From NCBI GenBank assembly GCA_963668115.1, contig OY764147.1, positions 2,852,001 through 2,916,000 of the forward strand: a DNA stretch of 64,000 nucleotides. The letters are read 5' to 3'. The notes under the pieces were generated by a model. The model saw only the letters and a list, made by a program, of their open reading frames with translations. It did no database searches and had not been told where the DNA came from. This stretch comes from Plut-88900 sp963668115 (lineage in GTDB: Bacteria > Chloroflexota > Dehalococcoidia > Plut-88900). Positions 23,482 through 31,746 of the stretch are shown here, piece after piece (position 1 is the stretch's first letter; each line of letters starts with the position of its first letter). The position numbers were made by a program, and so were the translations under genes.

Positions 23482-25005
23482 CTACCTAATCCGAATCATC
23501 AACTCATCCCCCGACTCCCACGGCCGCCCATCCACACCCCACTCAACCGTCCCCGACTCCCCATCCGACACACCATCGTCAAACCCCAGGCTCAGGCCCA
23601 CTGTCCCATCCAGTTCGATGAAGTCCAGACTCTTGCCTGCAAGTGATACGTAAGGCGAAAGAGCAAGTGTGACCTTGCCATCTTCCCACCCGAGTCCGGT
23701 GATGGAAGATGAGGCATCGCCTAAGTAGAAATCATGGGGTTTGAGGACTCCATTAGATGCGTCTGCGCCGACAGTGCTGTCGATGGCGATGGGATCAAAG
23801 AAGGCTTCATGGACGGTGCCCGACGGAGCGGTGACGGTGAGGAAGTATTCGAACTTCTCCTTTTCTTCTTTGGGAAGCGAGTCGCAGATTAGAAACAAGC
23901 GTAATGTTGGATTGTGGAAGAACCTGTACTCACCGGCAGGAAGGGGACGCACCGTTTTGACCGCACCCTTCTTGGCAGTGAACAGGGTCGCGTCCCTGCC
24001 GCCGAGCCAGTCCATTTGACCGTTAGGGTCTGGTGTTTTCGGGTCGTACCAAGTTGCAATGTCGGCAAGACTCGACCTGTATACAGACGTACCTGCAGCC
24101 GAGCCTGAGTCTAGGGTTAAGTCTTCGCGGAAGTAGGGGTGGGCTCCACCCGTTGCATTTCTTTGGCGCACCTTCCTTTCCTCATTGTACTTGACGCCAA
24201 GGCACCACTCGTAATCTTCCCTGGGGAATCCGTGTCCCAGGGCAACCAAGGCGTCGATCTCCCCCTCAAGCCTAGTTATCAGTGCCTTAAGTGCGGGCAA
24301 GGTAACCGTGGCCGGGCTGACTTGACTGCTTCCTGAGGCCGAGTCACCTGTCGATGATTGGGGTTCCTCAAGTAGGAACCTTTGCCCTATGCCTGTAGAC
24401 TCAGGACTTGTTGCAGCAGGAAGCCACGCTCTCCAGTTGTCATTCGCTATGGTGTAATCATCGGAGCCATCGTACCGCTCATAACTTAACCAGTACACGT
24501 CTCCCGTCATGGTTCTTGGTAATCTAGAGGTCCTTTGGATGAATAATATGGCTTCCCTATCATCCCAGCGGGTGGTGCGAGTCGAGAGAAGGTCGGCACC
24601 CTTGGCAGACGCCTCGGCCTCGGTTGAGAACGCTTCTTCGCTGCTGTCTGCTATCGCCTTGAGTTGGCTGCCACCACTTCCCTTCAGGTACTCCAGCACG
24701 TCAAAGGTGTATTCCAACGCTGGCCTATAAAAAGAATGCCAATCGTCTTTCTCAGCCTTTTGGACCACAGAGCGCATCTTCGCCCTGACAATGACATGGC
24801 TTGAGAGTATGTGCTCTTCGAGTGAGGCGAGACCATAGCGTGCAAACCCGAAAAAACCACTGAACCCCGAGAGTTCCTCGGTTTCTGCGGTTGGGGTGGG
24901 AGTGGGTTGGGTGGTAGGTTTAGATTCAGAGGCGCACGCCGCAACCCCAATCACCAACCCCACCACCGCGACCAGCACCCCCATCCCTCTAATAACCGTC
25001 TTCAC
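23482..25005 (-). CDS. Large secreted lipoprotein of unknown function
   Basis: The 507-aa protein starts at GTG 25005, six nt after AGGAG. It has a lipoprotein signal (about 1-23, ending GVAAC) and a short Pro/Thr linker (PTTQPTPTPTAE), then an unrecognised extracellular domain. The region around residues 50-170 (HVIVRAKM...YTFDVLEYLKG) resembles a beta-sandwich seen in other secreted Chloroflexota proteins by general character only. The codons are less biased to C-ending than the neighbours. Function is unknown; a cell-surface role is inferred. Confidence 0.7.
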   Translation of the reverse strand: MKTVIRGMGVLVAVVGLVIGVAACASESKPTTQPTPTPTAETEELSGFSGFFGFARYGLASLEEHILSSHVIVRAKMRSVVQKAEKDDWHSFYRPALEYTFDVLEYLKGSGGSQLKAIADSSEEAFSTEAEASAKGADLLSTRTTRWDDREAILFIQRTSRLPRTMTGDVYWLSYERYDGSDDYTIANDNWRAWLPAATSPESTGIGQRFLLEEPQSSTGDSASGSSQVSPATVTLPALKALITRLEGEIDALVALGHGFPREDYEWCLGVKYNEERKVRQRNATGGAHPYFREDLTLDSGSAAGTSVYRSSLADIATWYDPKTPDPNGQMDWLGGRDATLFTAKKGAVKTVRPLPAGEYRFFHNPTLRLFLICDSLPKEEKEKFEYFLTVTAPSGTVHEAFFDPIAIDSTVGADASNGVLKPHDFYLGDASSSITGLGWEDGKVTLALSPYVSLAGKSLDFIELDGTVGLSLGFDDGVSDGESGTVEWGVDGRPWESGDELMIRIR

Positions 25006-25108
25006 TTCTCTCCTCTCCCCTTGATTTCCATATCACCCCCCTCCCGTACATTCTAAACGCACCGGACAACCCAAAAGCTTCCCTTCCCACCCCCCATCAT
25101 CCCCACCC

Positions 25109-25282
25109 CCCCAACCCGTCATTCCCGAGTAGTCGGGAATCCATCCCTCCGAAACACTCACCTACAACCCCGCAACTCACCCTTCCCATCTTCCGTCACT
25201 CCAACCCCGTCCCCCCTCCCCACCCCCGAGGGGAGCCTGTCCGCCTATGGAGGATCATCCCGATGCCCCGCGAGGAATCCGG
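25109..25282 (+). repeat. Intergenic repeats ahead of cassette 1
   Basis: The first unit (25109-25160) repeats 23410-23446. The second (25230-25282) combines CCTGTCCGCCTATGGAGG with CCCGATGCCCCGCGAGGAAT. No gene is visible between 25006 and 25300. Confidence 0.7.
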
Positions 25283-25313
25283 GGGAATTTCCCCCCCCAA
25301 CCCGTACATTTGC

Positions 25314-25342
25314 TTGACACACCTGAGCAAAGGCGTTATCAT
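25314..25342 (+). promoter_or_regulatory. Conserved promoter of cassette 1
   Basis: Perfect TTGACA (25314-25319), 17-nt spacer, TATCAT (25337-25342). Transcription would start near 25349, at the palindrome GTTCGCGAAC (25350-25359). The same arrangement is found in cassette 2. Confidence 0.8.
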
Positions 25343-26037
25343 ACCCTGCGTTCGCGAACACTAATCCAGTAACACAAGGAGGAACCAGAAACCTAGGGAA
25401 GCCCCGAGACCCGACCCCGAGGACTCAACGCCCAAGCCCACTCCAACGGCCCTCGCGCAGGCCCGAGGCTCAAGCGAAAGGCGCAACATCCTCAACACGG
25501 GTCCCGTGCCCCTTCCCTAACCCCCAGGCGATGGATAGACGTTCTGGCCTAAGCCGTTCTCGTCAGGCCTAACCCCGCATTAGCGGGCCCAGGCTTTGCC
25601 CCCGGCGCGTTGGTGGCGCGCCAAGTGGGCCGGTGCCGATGTGGCGACCGGCGGCAGTAAAGTTGTGGCTCCTCCTCACCACAGGAGCAGGTATGGCCGT
25701 GACCCGATTAAACACGGCTGATAGCATTTCATTCTTACGGCCATTGGGCCGGTGCGCCTCCCCTGGGCGCATGTCTAAAATCTGCCCAAACGGGAACAGG
25801 GGCACAGCCTCTGGCCAGCGTCTTCCATCGCCGACCCAAAACCCAACCAGACACAATGCAAACCCAAACCCCCCAGCCAAACAACCCGACTCCTCCCTCC
25901 TCTCCCGTATGGGCGTCCCTCGTGGGCGCCCCCCCGGTGTGGGGTGGAGGGTTCCCTCCCCGTTCCTTAAACAATCAAACCCGTGCCTGAAATTGCAAAA
26001 CAATCAAAACCCCACCCCCTGCACCACGCGAAATCCC

Positions 26038-26116
26038 CAGAAAATCCCTTTAGGCGTCGTTCAATCAAAACAGCTACGAGTTCAATCAAAGTTCAATCAA
26101 CCTTCAATCAAAACCC
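26038..26116 (+). repeat. Iteron-like TTCAATCAA repeats at the distal end of cassette 1
   Basis: TTCAATCAA occurs four times between about 26069 and 26112, three of them at near-regular 10-12-nt spacing, and related AACAATCAAA motifs lie just upstream (about 25970-26010). The same cluster ends cassette 2. Confidence 0.7.
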
Positions 26117-26199
26117 CGCCCTCCTCATTGTGCGCCCACCGCTTGTGGAGTACCATTCCCCCCAATCATCGGGCGCACCCATAGTCAAGGAGACAGGAG

Positions 26200-27330
26200 A
26201 TGAACGCCACCTTCGTCGACATCGACGGCCACATCATGGAGCCCGCCAACCTCTGGCAGGACTACATAGACCCCGAGTACCGTGACCACGCCCTCAAGAT
26301 CTCAAAGGACGAAAACGGCCTCGAGTACCTGAACGTGGACGGCAAGAAGTCCTTCTTCGGACGGGGCGGCGCGCTCGGTGCCCTGGGCGCCATCGGCAAG
26401 GACGCACGGCCCTACCTGGAGCCCGGCCGCATCTCCTGGGACGAGGCCATGGTCCCCGGCGGCTACATCGCCACCGAACGCGCCAAGGTCATGGACGACG
26501 AGCGCATCGACATGACCCTCGTCTACCCCTCCCTCGGACTCCTCTGGGAGTACGACTGCGACGACGTGAAGGTCGCCGCGGCCAACTGCCGCGCCTACAA
26601 CGACTGGGTATTCGACTTCTGCTCCGAAGCCCCCACCCGGCTCATCCCCGTAGCCCACATCCCTATGGGCGACGTAAACGAGGCCATCAAGGAGATGAAG
26701 CGCACCGCCGCCCTCGGCGCCAAGGCCATGATGATGGGCTCCGACTGCACGCCCGGCAGGCCCTACGGCCACCCCTACTTCGATCCCCTCTGGGAAGAGG
26801 CCGTCGCCCTCGACATGCCCATGACCATCCACCCTTCCACGGGCAAGAACTCCGTCACCGCCGTCGCCTACCCCAACCCGGAGGAGCAGACCCCCTGGTG
26901 GCTCTTCCTATACGGCGGCGAGACCGTCAAGCTCAACTTCAGCAGCTATTTCAACCACGGCACCTTCGACAGGTTCCCCGACCTGAAGGTAGTCATCTTG
27001 GAGTCGGGCATAGGCTGGCTCGTCTGGTGGCTCGACCGCATGGACGAAAAGTTCGAAATCAACGGCTTCACCACCCCCATGAAGGAGGTACCCAGCACCT
27101 ACTTCAAGCGCCAGGCCTTCATATCCATGGACCCCGACGAGAGACTTGCGCCGCTCAGCATCGAAATCCTCGGCGCCGACAGGTTCATGTGGGCCTACGA
27201 CTTCCCCCACTCCGACTCCATCCTCGACCCCGTCAACGAGCTGGAGGAAAACCTCGCAGACCTTCCCGAAGAAGACCGGCAGAAGGTCTTCGGCGGCAAC
27301 GCCATGGAGCTTTACAAGCTGGCCTCCTAA
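26200..27330 (+). CDS. Amidohydrolase family 2 metal-dependent hydrolase
   Basis: The 376-aa protein begins with the family motif DIDGHIMEPANLW, has CRAYNDWVFDFC in the centre and WAYDFPHSDS near the C-terminus. It is closely related to the proteins at 27373 and 57570. In this branch the usual HxH pair is DGHxxE, as in other SAR202-type paralogues. It would hydrolyse or decarboxylate an unknown organic acid or amide. AAGGAG and AGGAG lie before the ATG. It is the first gene downstream of cassette 1 and probably forms an operon with 27373. Confidence 0.87.
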   Translation: MNATFVDIDGHIMEPANLWQDYIDPEYRDHALKISKDENGLEYLNVDGKKSFFGRGGALGALGAIGKDARPYLEPGRISWDEAMVPGGYIATERAKVMDDERIDMTLVYPSLGLLWEYDCDDVKVAAANCRAYNDWVFDFCSEAPTRLIPVAHIPMGDVNEAIKEMKRTAALGAKAMMMGSDCTPGRPYGHPYFDPLWEEAVALDMPMTIHPSTGKNSVTAVAYPNPEEQTPWWLFLYGGETVKLNFSSYFNHGTFDRFPDLKVVILESGIGWLVWWLDRMDEKFEINGFTTPMKEVPSTYFKRQAFISMDPDERLAPLSIEILGADRFMWAYDFPHSDSILDPVNELEENLADLPEEDRQKVFGGNAMELYKLAS

Positions 27331-27372
27331 CCCCGACCGTCCCGTTTAGCAACAAATGAGAGGTGACAATAG

Positions 27373-28518
27373 ATGCCCGCGCCCCGGCTCATAGACATCG
27401 ACAGCCACGTCCTCGAACCCCCCGACCTCTGGACCGAAAACATCGAGCCGCAGTACAGGGACCGCGCCCTCCGCTTCGAAAAGGACGAGAAGGGCTGGGA
27501 GTACATGTGCGTGGACAATGCTCACCACCACGGCTACTTCCTGGATGGTGGCATTTTCGGAAGAGCGGGTGCAGGCCAACCCGACCCCCCGCACCCCATC
27601 GAGGACTACCTCACCCCCGGCAAAGTCGGCTACGCCGAGGGTCGCCCCCCCGGCGCCTACGACCCCGATGAACACGTCAAGGTCCTGGACCAGCGCGGCA
27701 TCGACACCGTCATCCTCTACCCAACCCTCGGCCTCACCTGGGAGACCGTCTGCCCCGACCCAGCCCTGGCCCTCGCCTACGCCCGCGTCTACAACGACTG
27801 GATCGCCGGCTTCTGCGCCACCAGCCCCGACCGCCTCGCCCACGTAGCCCACGTTCCACTGCGTGATATCGAAGGCGCTGTGAAAGAAGTGCGTCGGGTC
27901 AAGGGGCAGGGGGCCAAGGGCCTCATGATCTACGGCCGACCCACCAACGGCGGTTCCTACGGCGACCCCTTCTTCGATCCCCTATGGAACGTATGCCAGG
28001 AGCTGGACTTGCCCGTGTCCCTCCACGCCACCGGCAACCCGAAGTACTTCGGCAACGAGCTCTATCCCCAGGCCGACCACACCGTCACCTGGTGGATCTA
28101 CATGTGGGCCGCCGAGGACGTCAAGCTCGGCTTCACCACTTTCTTCCAGGGCGGCGTCTTCGAACGGTTCCCGGGCTTCAAGCTGGTGGTCACCGAGTCC
28201 GGGAGCGGGTGGCTGCCCCACTGGCTGGAGCGCATGGACGAGTATTACGAGCTTTTCGGCTTCACCACCGGCATGAAGATGAAGCCAACCGACTACTTCA
28301 AACGCCAGTGCTGGATCGACATGGAACCCGAGGAAAAAGAGGCCCACAGACCCATCCAACTCCTCGGCGCCGACCGCTTCCTCTGGGCCGGTGACTTCCC
28401 CCACAGCGACTCCAGCGCCGACCCCGTCGGCGAACTCAAGGAAAACCTGAGTTCCCTTCCCGAACCCGACCAGCGCAAGATCATGGGCGAAAACGCCATC
28501 GCCCTCTACAACCTTTAG
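27373..28518 (+). CDS. Amidohydrolase family 2 metal-dependent hydrolase
   Basis: The 381-aa protein has DIDSHVLEPPDLW at the N-terminus, ARVYNDWIAGFC centrally and WAGDFPHSDS near the end. It is a tandem paralogue of 26200, 42 nt downstream. GAGGTGACAATAG precedes the ATG. The two may form a heteromer or act on successive substrates. A patch of Gly/Pro-rich sequence (GAGQPDPPHPIEDYLTPG) near residue 60 distinguishes it from its neighbour. Confidence 0.87.
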   Translation: MPAPRLIDIDSHVLEPPDLWTENIEPQYRDRALRFEKDEKGWEYMCVDNAHHHGYFLDGGIFGRAGAGQPDPPHPIEDYLTPGKVGYAEGRPPGAYDPDEHVKVLDQRGIDTVILYPTLGLTWETVCPDPALALAYARVYNDWIAGFCATSPDRLAHVAHVPLRDIEGAVKEVRRVKGQGAKGLMIYGRPTNGGSYGDPFFDPLWNVCQELDLPVSLHATGNPKYFGNELYPQADHTVTWWIYMWAAEDVKLGFTTFFQGGVFERFPGFKLVVTESGSGWLPHWLERMDEYYELFGFTTGMKMKPTDYFKRQCWIDMEPEEKEAHRPIQLLGADRFLWAGDFPHSDSSADPVGELKENLSSLPEPDQRKIMGENAIALYNL

Positions 28519-28615
28519 CTGCCGCCACGTTCCCCTCTAAAGACTTTGCAAACCCTCAACCGGCGGGGTTGGGCCGCTCATGCTGAGCCCCTCGAGTATA
28601 AACAGAGATAGGTTG

Positions 28616-29302
28616 ATGATTGTTGTCATATCTTGCGCGGCAAGCAAGAACGAAAACGCGGGAACCATAATGTCCAAGGACGGGAAGCCCGTTAAGTTCA
28701 TAGCACACCCCGAGAAGGTCCCGGAGGAGGAAAGGCAGAATGGCGAGTGTTATGCACGCCCCGACGACAGGTCCGATACAGGTGGAACGTGGAGGGAGAG
28801 GCTAGTTGCGTACAACAATTTTTACAGGGAGTCGTTTTGCAATCCTCGGGGTCTATTGAAGGCGTCGGAGCTGTATAAGAACAAAACTTACAGAGAATTG
28901 GTCAGCGAGTTCTTGGCAGAGAACGTGTACATCCTCTCGGCGGGCTGGGGGCTGGTCAAGTCTGACTTCCTATTGCCGGACTATGACGTAACTTTTTCTA
29001 AATCCAGCAAAATTCGGAAAGCATACAGGCGAGATTTTGGGAAAGACACATTCAAGGACTTCAACCAAATGCCCCCAGACACCAAAGACACAGTAGCGTT
29101 TTTTGGAGGTAAGGACTACGTGCCTTTGTTTTGCGAACTTACAAAGAGCCTGGACTGTCGGAAAGTGGTGTTCCAGGACGCCCGCTCCAGTCCGCCCCCG
29201 GAGGCCCTAGGAACCTATGAGTTTATGAACTCCGGCGTACAAGGGATGAACTGGTACTATGGGGCCGCCAGAGAATTCATCAACGGGGACATTGGTGTAT
29301 AG
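28616..29302 (+). CDS. DUF6884/YaaA-like protein
   Basis: The product starts MIVVISCAASKNENAG and has ASELYKNKTYREL, VYILSAGWGLVKSDF and LLPDYDVTFS, the order of motifs I associate with DUF6884/YaaA-like proteins. These are poorly characterised; the fold is related to peroxide-stress YaaA and found in nucleic-acid modification neighbourhoods. I prefer the ATG at 28616 because homologues begin near the VVISC strand; the ATG at 28580 would add 12 residues. The gene is visibly AT-richer than the operons on both sides and interrupts them, suggesting insertion by transfer. Confidence 0.55.
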   Translation: MIVVISCAASKNENAGTIMSKDGKPVKFIAHPEKVPEEERQNGECYARPDDRSDTGGTWRERLVAYNNFYRESFCNPRGLLKASELYKNKTYRELVSEFLAENVYILSAGWGLVKSDFLLPDYDVTFSKSSKIRKAYRRDFGKDTFKDFNQMPPDTKDTVAFFGGKDYVPLFCELTKSLDCRKVVFQDARSSPPPEALGTYEFMNSGVQGMNWYYGAAREFINGDIGV

Positions 29303-29336
29303 ACGCACGATGCTGAGCCTGTTTCAGGGAGGAACC

Positions 29337-30443
29337 ATGAAAACCATAGAAATGGACTTCTCCAAAAGATGCTGGGAGGAGGACGGGAAGGTCCACAACC
29401 GCTGGCACCCCGACATCCCCCCCGCCCTCGAGGTCGACCCCGGGGAGGAGGTCTACCTGCAGACCCGTGACGCCCTCGACGGCCAGATCACCTGGGATTC
29501 GACGCTGGACGATGTGCCGAACATCGATGGTGGCGTAGTCCACCCCATGACCGGGCCCGTCTACGTCAAGGGCGCAAAACCCGGAGACCTCCTCGAGATC
29601 GACATCATAGACATCGTGCCCGGGGCCTTTGGCTTCACCGGCATACTGCCCCACTTCGGCTTCCTCTCGGACCTGTTTACTGACCCGTTCCTCGTTAAGT
29701 GGTCGATGGACGGGAAGCACGCCGTATCGGAGCAGCTGCCCGGCGTCCGCATCCCCGAGGCCTCTTTCATGGGAACCATCGGTGTTGCCCCCTCCCGCGC
29801 CCTCCTCGAAGAGTGCCGGGAACGCGAAGCCCGCGCCGCCGAGGCCGGAGGCGTAGCCGAACCCCCCGACAAAGCAGGCGCCGCCCCCACCTGGGAACCC
29901 GTCGCCTCCGAAGGACTCCGCACTATTCCGCCTCGGGAGAACGGCGGCAACATGGACATCAAGCAACTGACCCGCGGAGTTCGCCTCCTCTGCCCCGTGT
30001 TCGTCGAAGGTGGCATGTTCTCCTGCGGCGACGGCCACTTTGCCCAGGGAGACGGCGAGACTTGTGGCACCGCCGTGGAGATGGCCGCAGCCATCCACGC
30101 CCGCTTCCGCATTAGAGAGGGCGCCGCCGAAAGGGGCAACATCCGATTCCCCTTATTCGAGTCCGACACCTACTGGACCTCCCCCGAGATGGCCGCCCCC
30201 AGGCGGTTCATCGCCACCACCGGCATGCCTATCGAAAACGGACGCAACGAGTCAGGTAACATCACCCTCGCCACCCGACAGGCCCTGCTGAACATGATTG
30301 ACCTGCTGGAAGGTCGGGGCTTCACCAGGGAGCAGGCCTATTGCATAACCAGCGTCGCCGTCGACTTCAAGGTCAGCGAAATCGTGGACTTGCCCAACGT
30401 CTGCGTGTCTGCCTTTCTGCCCCTCGATATCTTTGAAGGTTAG
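29337..30443 (+). CDS. Acetamidase/formamidase family protein
   Basis: The 368-aa protein shows the FmdA/AmdA pattern: HNRWHPDIPPALEVDPGEEV, GPVYVKGAKPGDLLEIDI, FMGTIGVAPS, a C-terminal GDGHFAQGDGETCGTAVE and RENGGNMD. These zinc enzymes hydrolyse formamide, acetamide or related short amides to ammonia and acid. GGGAGG precedes the ATG at 29337, which decides the start over upstream in-frame codons. A close paralogue follows 13 nt downstream. Confidence 0.92.
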   Translation: MKTIEMDFSKRCWEEDGKVHNRWHPDIPPALEVDPGEEVYLQTRDALDGQITWDSTLDDVPNIDGGVVHPMTGPVYVKGAKPGDLLEIDIIDIVPGAFGFTGILPHFGFLSDLFTDPFLVKWSMDGKHAVSEQLPGVRIPEASFMGTIGVAPSRALLEECREREARAAEAGGVAEPPDKAGAAPTWEPVASEGLRTIPPRENGGNMDIKQLTRGVRLLCPVFVEGGMFSCGDGHFAQGDGETCGTAVEMAAAIHARFRIREGAAERGNIRFPLFESDTYWTSPEMAAPRRFIATTGMPIENGRNESGNITLATRQALLNMIDLLEGRGFTREQAYCITSVAVDFKVSEIVDLPNVCVSAFLPLDIFEG

Positions 30444-30456
30444 GGAGTAGCCGATA

Positions 30457-31563
30457 ATGAAAAGCATAGATCTGGACTATTCGAAAAGGTGCGCCGACGA
30501 GCCCGAGAAGTGCCACAACCGCTGGCACCCCGACATCCCCCCCGCCCTGGAGGTCGACCCCGGGGAGGAGGTCTACATGCAGACCCGGGACGCCTCCGAC
30601 GGCCAGTGCACCCCCGACTCCACGTCAGAGTCCCTCATGGGTTTCAGCCGTGACGTGGTACACCCCCTCACGGGTCCCGTCTACGTCAAGGGCGCCAGGC
30701 CCGGAGACCTGCTGGAGATCGACATCATCGACATCGTGCCCGGCGCCTTCGGCTTCACCTCCATCAAGCCGGGCTTCGGATTCCTCGCCGACCTTTACAC
30801 CGAGCCTTTCCTCGCCAAGTGGTCGATGGACGGCAAGCACGCCGTATCTGAGCAGGTGCCCGGCGTCCGTGTCCCCGAGTCCTCCTTTATGGGCACCATA
30901 GGCGTGGCCCCGTCCCGTGCCCTGCTTGAGGAGTGCCGGGAGCGCGAAGCCCGCGCCGCAGAAGCGGGCGGAACGGCGCTTCCTCCGAACAAATCGGGCG
31001 CCGTACCCTCCTGGGATCCCATTGCCTCAGAGGGCCTCAGGACCATGCCACCCCGTGAGAACGGCGGCAACATGGACATCAGGCAGCTCACCAAGGGAGT
31101 CCGCCTCCTCTGCCCCGTGTTCGTTGACGGTGGGCTCTTCTCGGCAGGCGATGCCCACTTCGCCCAGGGAGACAGCGAATGCTGCGGTACCGCCATCGAA
31201 ATGTCGGCGGCCATCCACGCCCGCTTCCGCATCAGGGAGGGAGCAGCCGAGAGGGGCAACATCCGCTTCCCTCTATTCGAGTCCGACACCTACTGGACAT
31301 CCCCCGAGATCGCCGCACCCAAGCGCTTCATCGCCACCACCGGCATGCCCATCGCCGACGGCAAGAACGACTCCGGCAACGTGACCCTCGCCACCCGACA
31401 GGCCCTCCTCAACATGGTCAACCTGCTCATGGACCGCGGCTACAGCCGGGAGCAGGCCTACGTCATCTGCAGCGTCGCCGTGGACTTCAAGGTCAGCGAA
31501 GTCGTCGACCTCCCCAACGTCTGCGTCTCCGCCTTCCTACCCCTGGACATCTTCGATTCGTAG
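30457..31563 (+). CDS. Acetamidase/formamidase family protein (tandem paralogue)
   Basis: This 368-aa protein is the same length as its upstream neighbour and very similar throughout (HNRWHPDIPPALEVDPGEEV, FMGTIGVAPS, GDAHFAQGDSECCGTAIE). Differences cluster around residues 48-58 and in the C-terminal tail. The pair is a recent duplication, perhaps giving different amide specificity or a mixed oligomer. AGGGAG lies upstream of the ATG. An intergenic repeat and a new promoter follow. Confidence 0.92.
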   Translation: MKSIDLDYSKRCADEPEKCHNRWHPDIPPALEVDPGEEVYMQTRDASDGQCTPDSTSESLMGFSRDVVHPLTGPVYVKGARPGDLLEIDIIDIVPGAFGFTSIKPGFGFLADLYTEPFLAKWSMDGKHAVSEQVPGVRVPESSFMGTIGVAPSRALLEECREREARAAEAGGTALPPNKSGAVPSWDPIASEGLRTMPPRENGGNMDIRQLTKGVRLLCPVFVDGGLFSAGDAHFAQGDSECCGTAIEMSAAIHARFRIREGAAERGNIRFPLFESDTYWTSPEIAAPKRFIATTGMPIADGKNDSGNVTLATRQALLNMVNLLMDRGYSREQAYVICSVAVDFKVSEVVDLPNVCVSAFLPLDIFDS

Positions 31564-31596
31564 AGCACGAGTCCACCGACTGACCCACAAGAACTG

Positions 31597-31645
31597 TCAT
31601 TCCGATGCCCCGCGAGGTCGGAGATGCGCTAAGGCGTGAATCTGG
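31597..31645 (+). repeat. Dispersed intergenic repeat
   Basis: GTCATTCCGATGCCCCGCGA...GCGTGAATCTGG unit, matching 22344-22387 and, inverted, about 61990-62016. Confidence 0.75.
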
Positions 31646-31660
31646 GGAAGGGCTCCCGAA

Positions 31661-31689
31661 TTGAAGGGAGTGCCGGTTTTGGGTAGAAT
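31661..31689 (+). promoter_or_regulatory. Promoter of the amidohydrolase at 31747
   Basis: TTGAAG (31661-31666), 17-nt spacer, TAGAAT (31684-31689); expected start near 31696. Confidence 0.6.
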
Positions 31690-31746
31690 CGGGCAGCGAG
31701 GGGTGGCGCGAGAGGGACTGCCCTAACATCTGATCGGAGGAATTTC

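Larger units (their letters stand above)
25301..26118 (+). other. Non-coding cassette, copy 1 (inverted partner at 60800-61799)
   Basis: The first about 100 nt (promoter, GTTCGCGAAC palindrome, CTAATCCAGTAACACAAGGAGG), a block at 25496-25545 (ACGGGTCCCGTGCCCC...GGCGATGGATAGACG) and the last about 320 nt (25797-26118) are near-identical, reverse-complemented, to copy 2; the middle is diverged. No reading frame is kept between the copies. One-base indels occur in the conserved end (AGAAAATCCC here against AGAAATCCC there). The distal end has four TTCAATCAA motifs. It lies 82 nt upstream of, and in the direction of, the amidohydrolase at 26200. Nature unknown: structured RNA, long leader or non-autonomous mobile element. 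Confidence 0.75.

Noticed and set aside
25633..26184. A 183-codon frame in cassette 1
   Set aside because: Corresponding parts of cassette 2 fall into different frames, so conservation is at DNA level, not protein level.
29259..29336. Longer N-terminus for the first acetamidase
   Set aside because: It overlaps the upstream gene, and GGGAGG directly precedes the ATG at 29337, where similarity to the paralogue begins.
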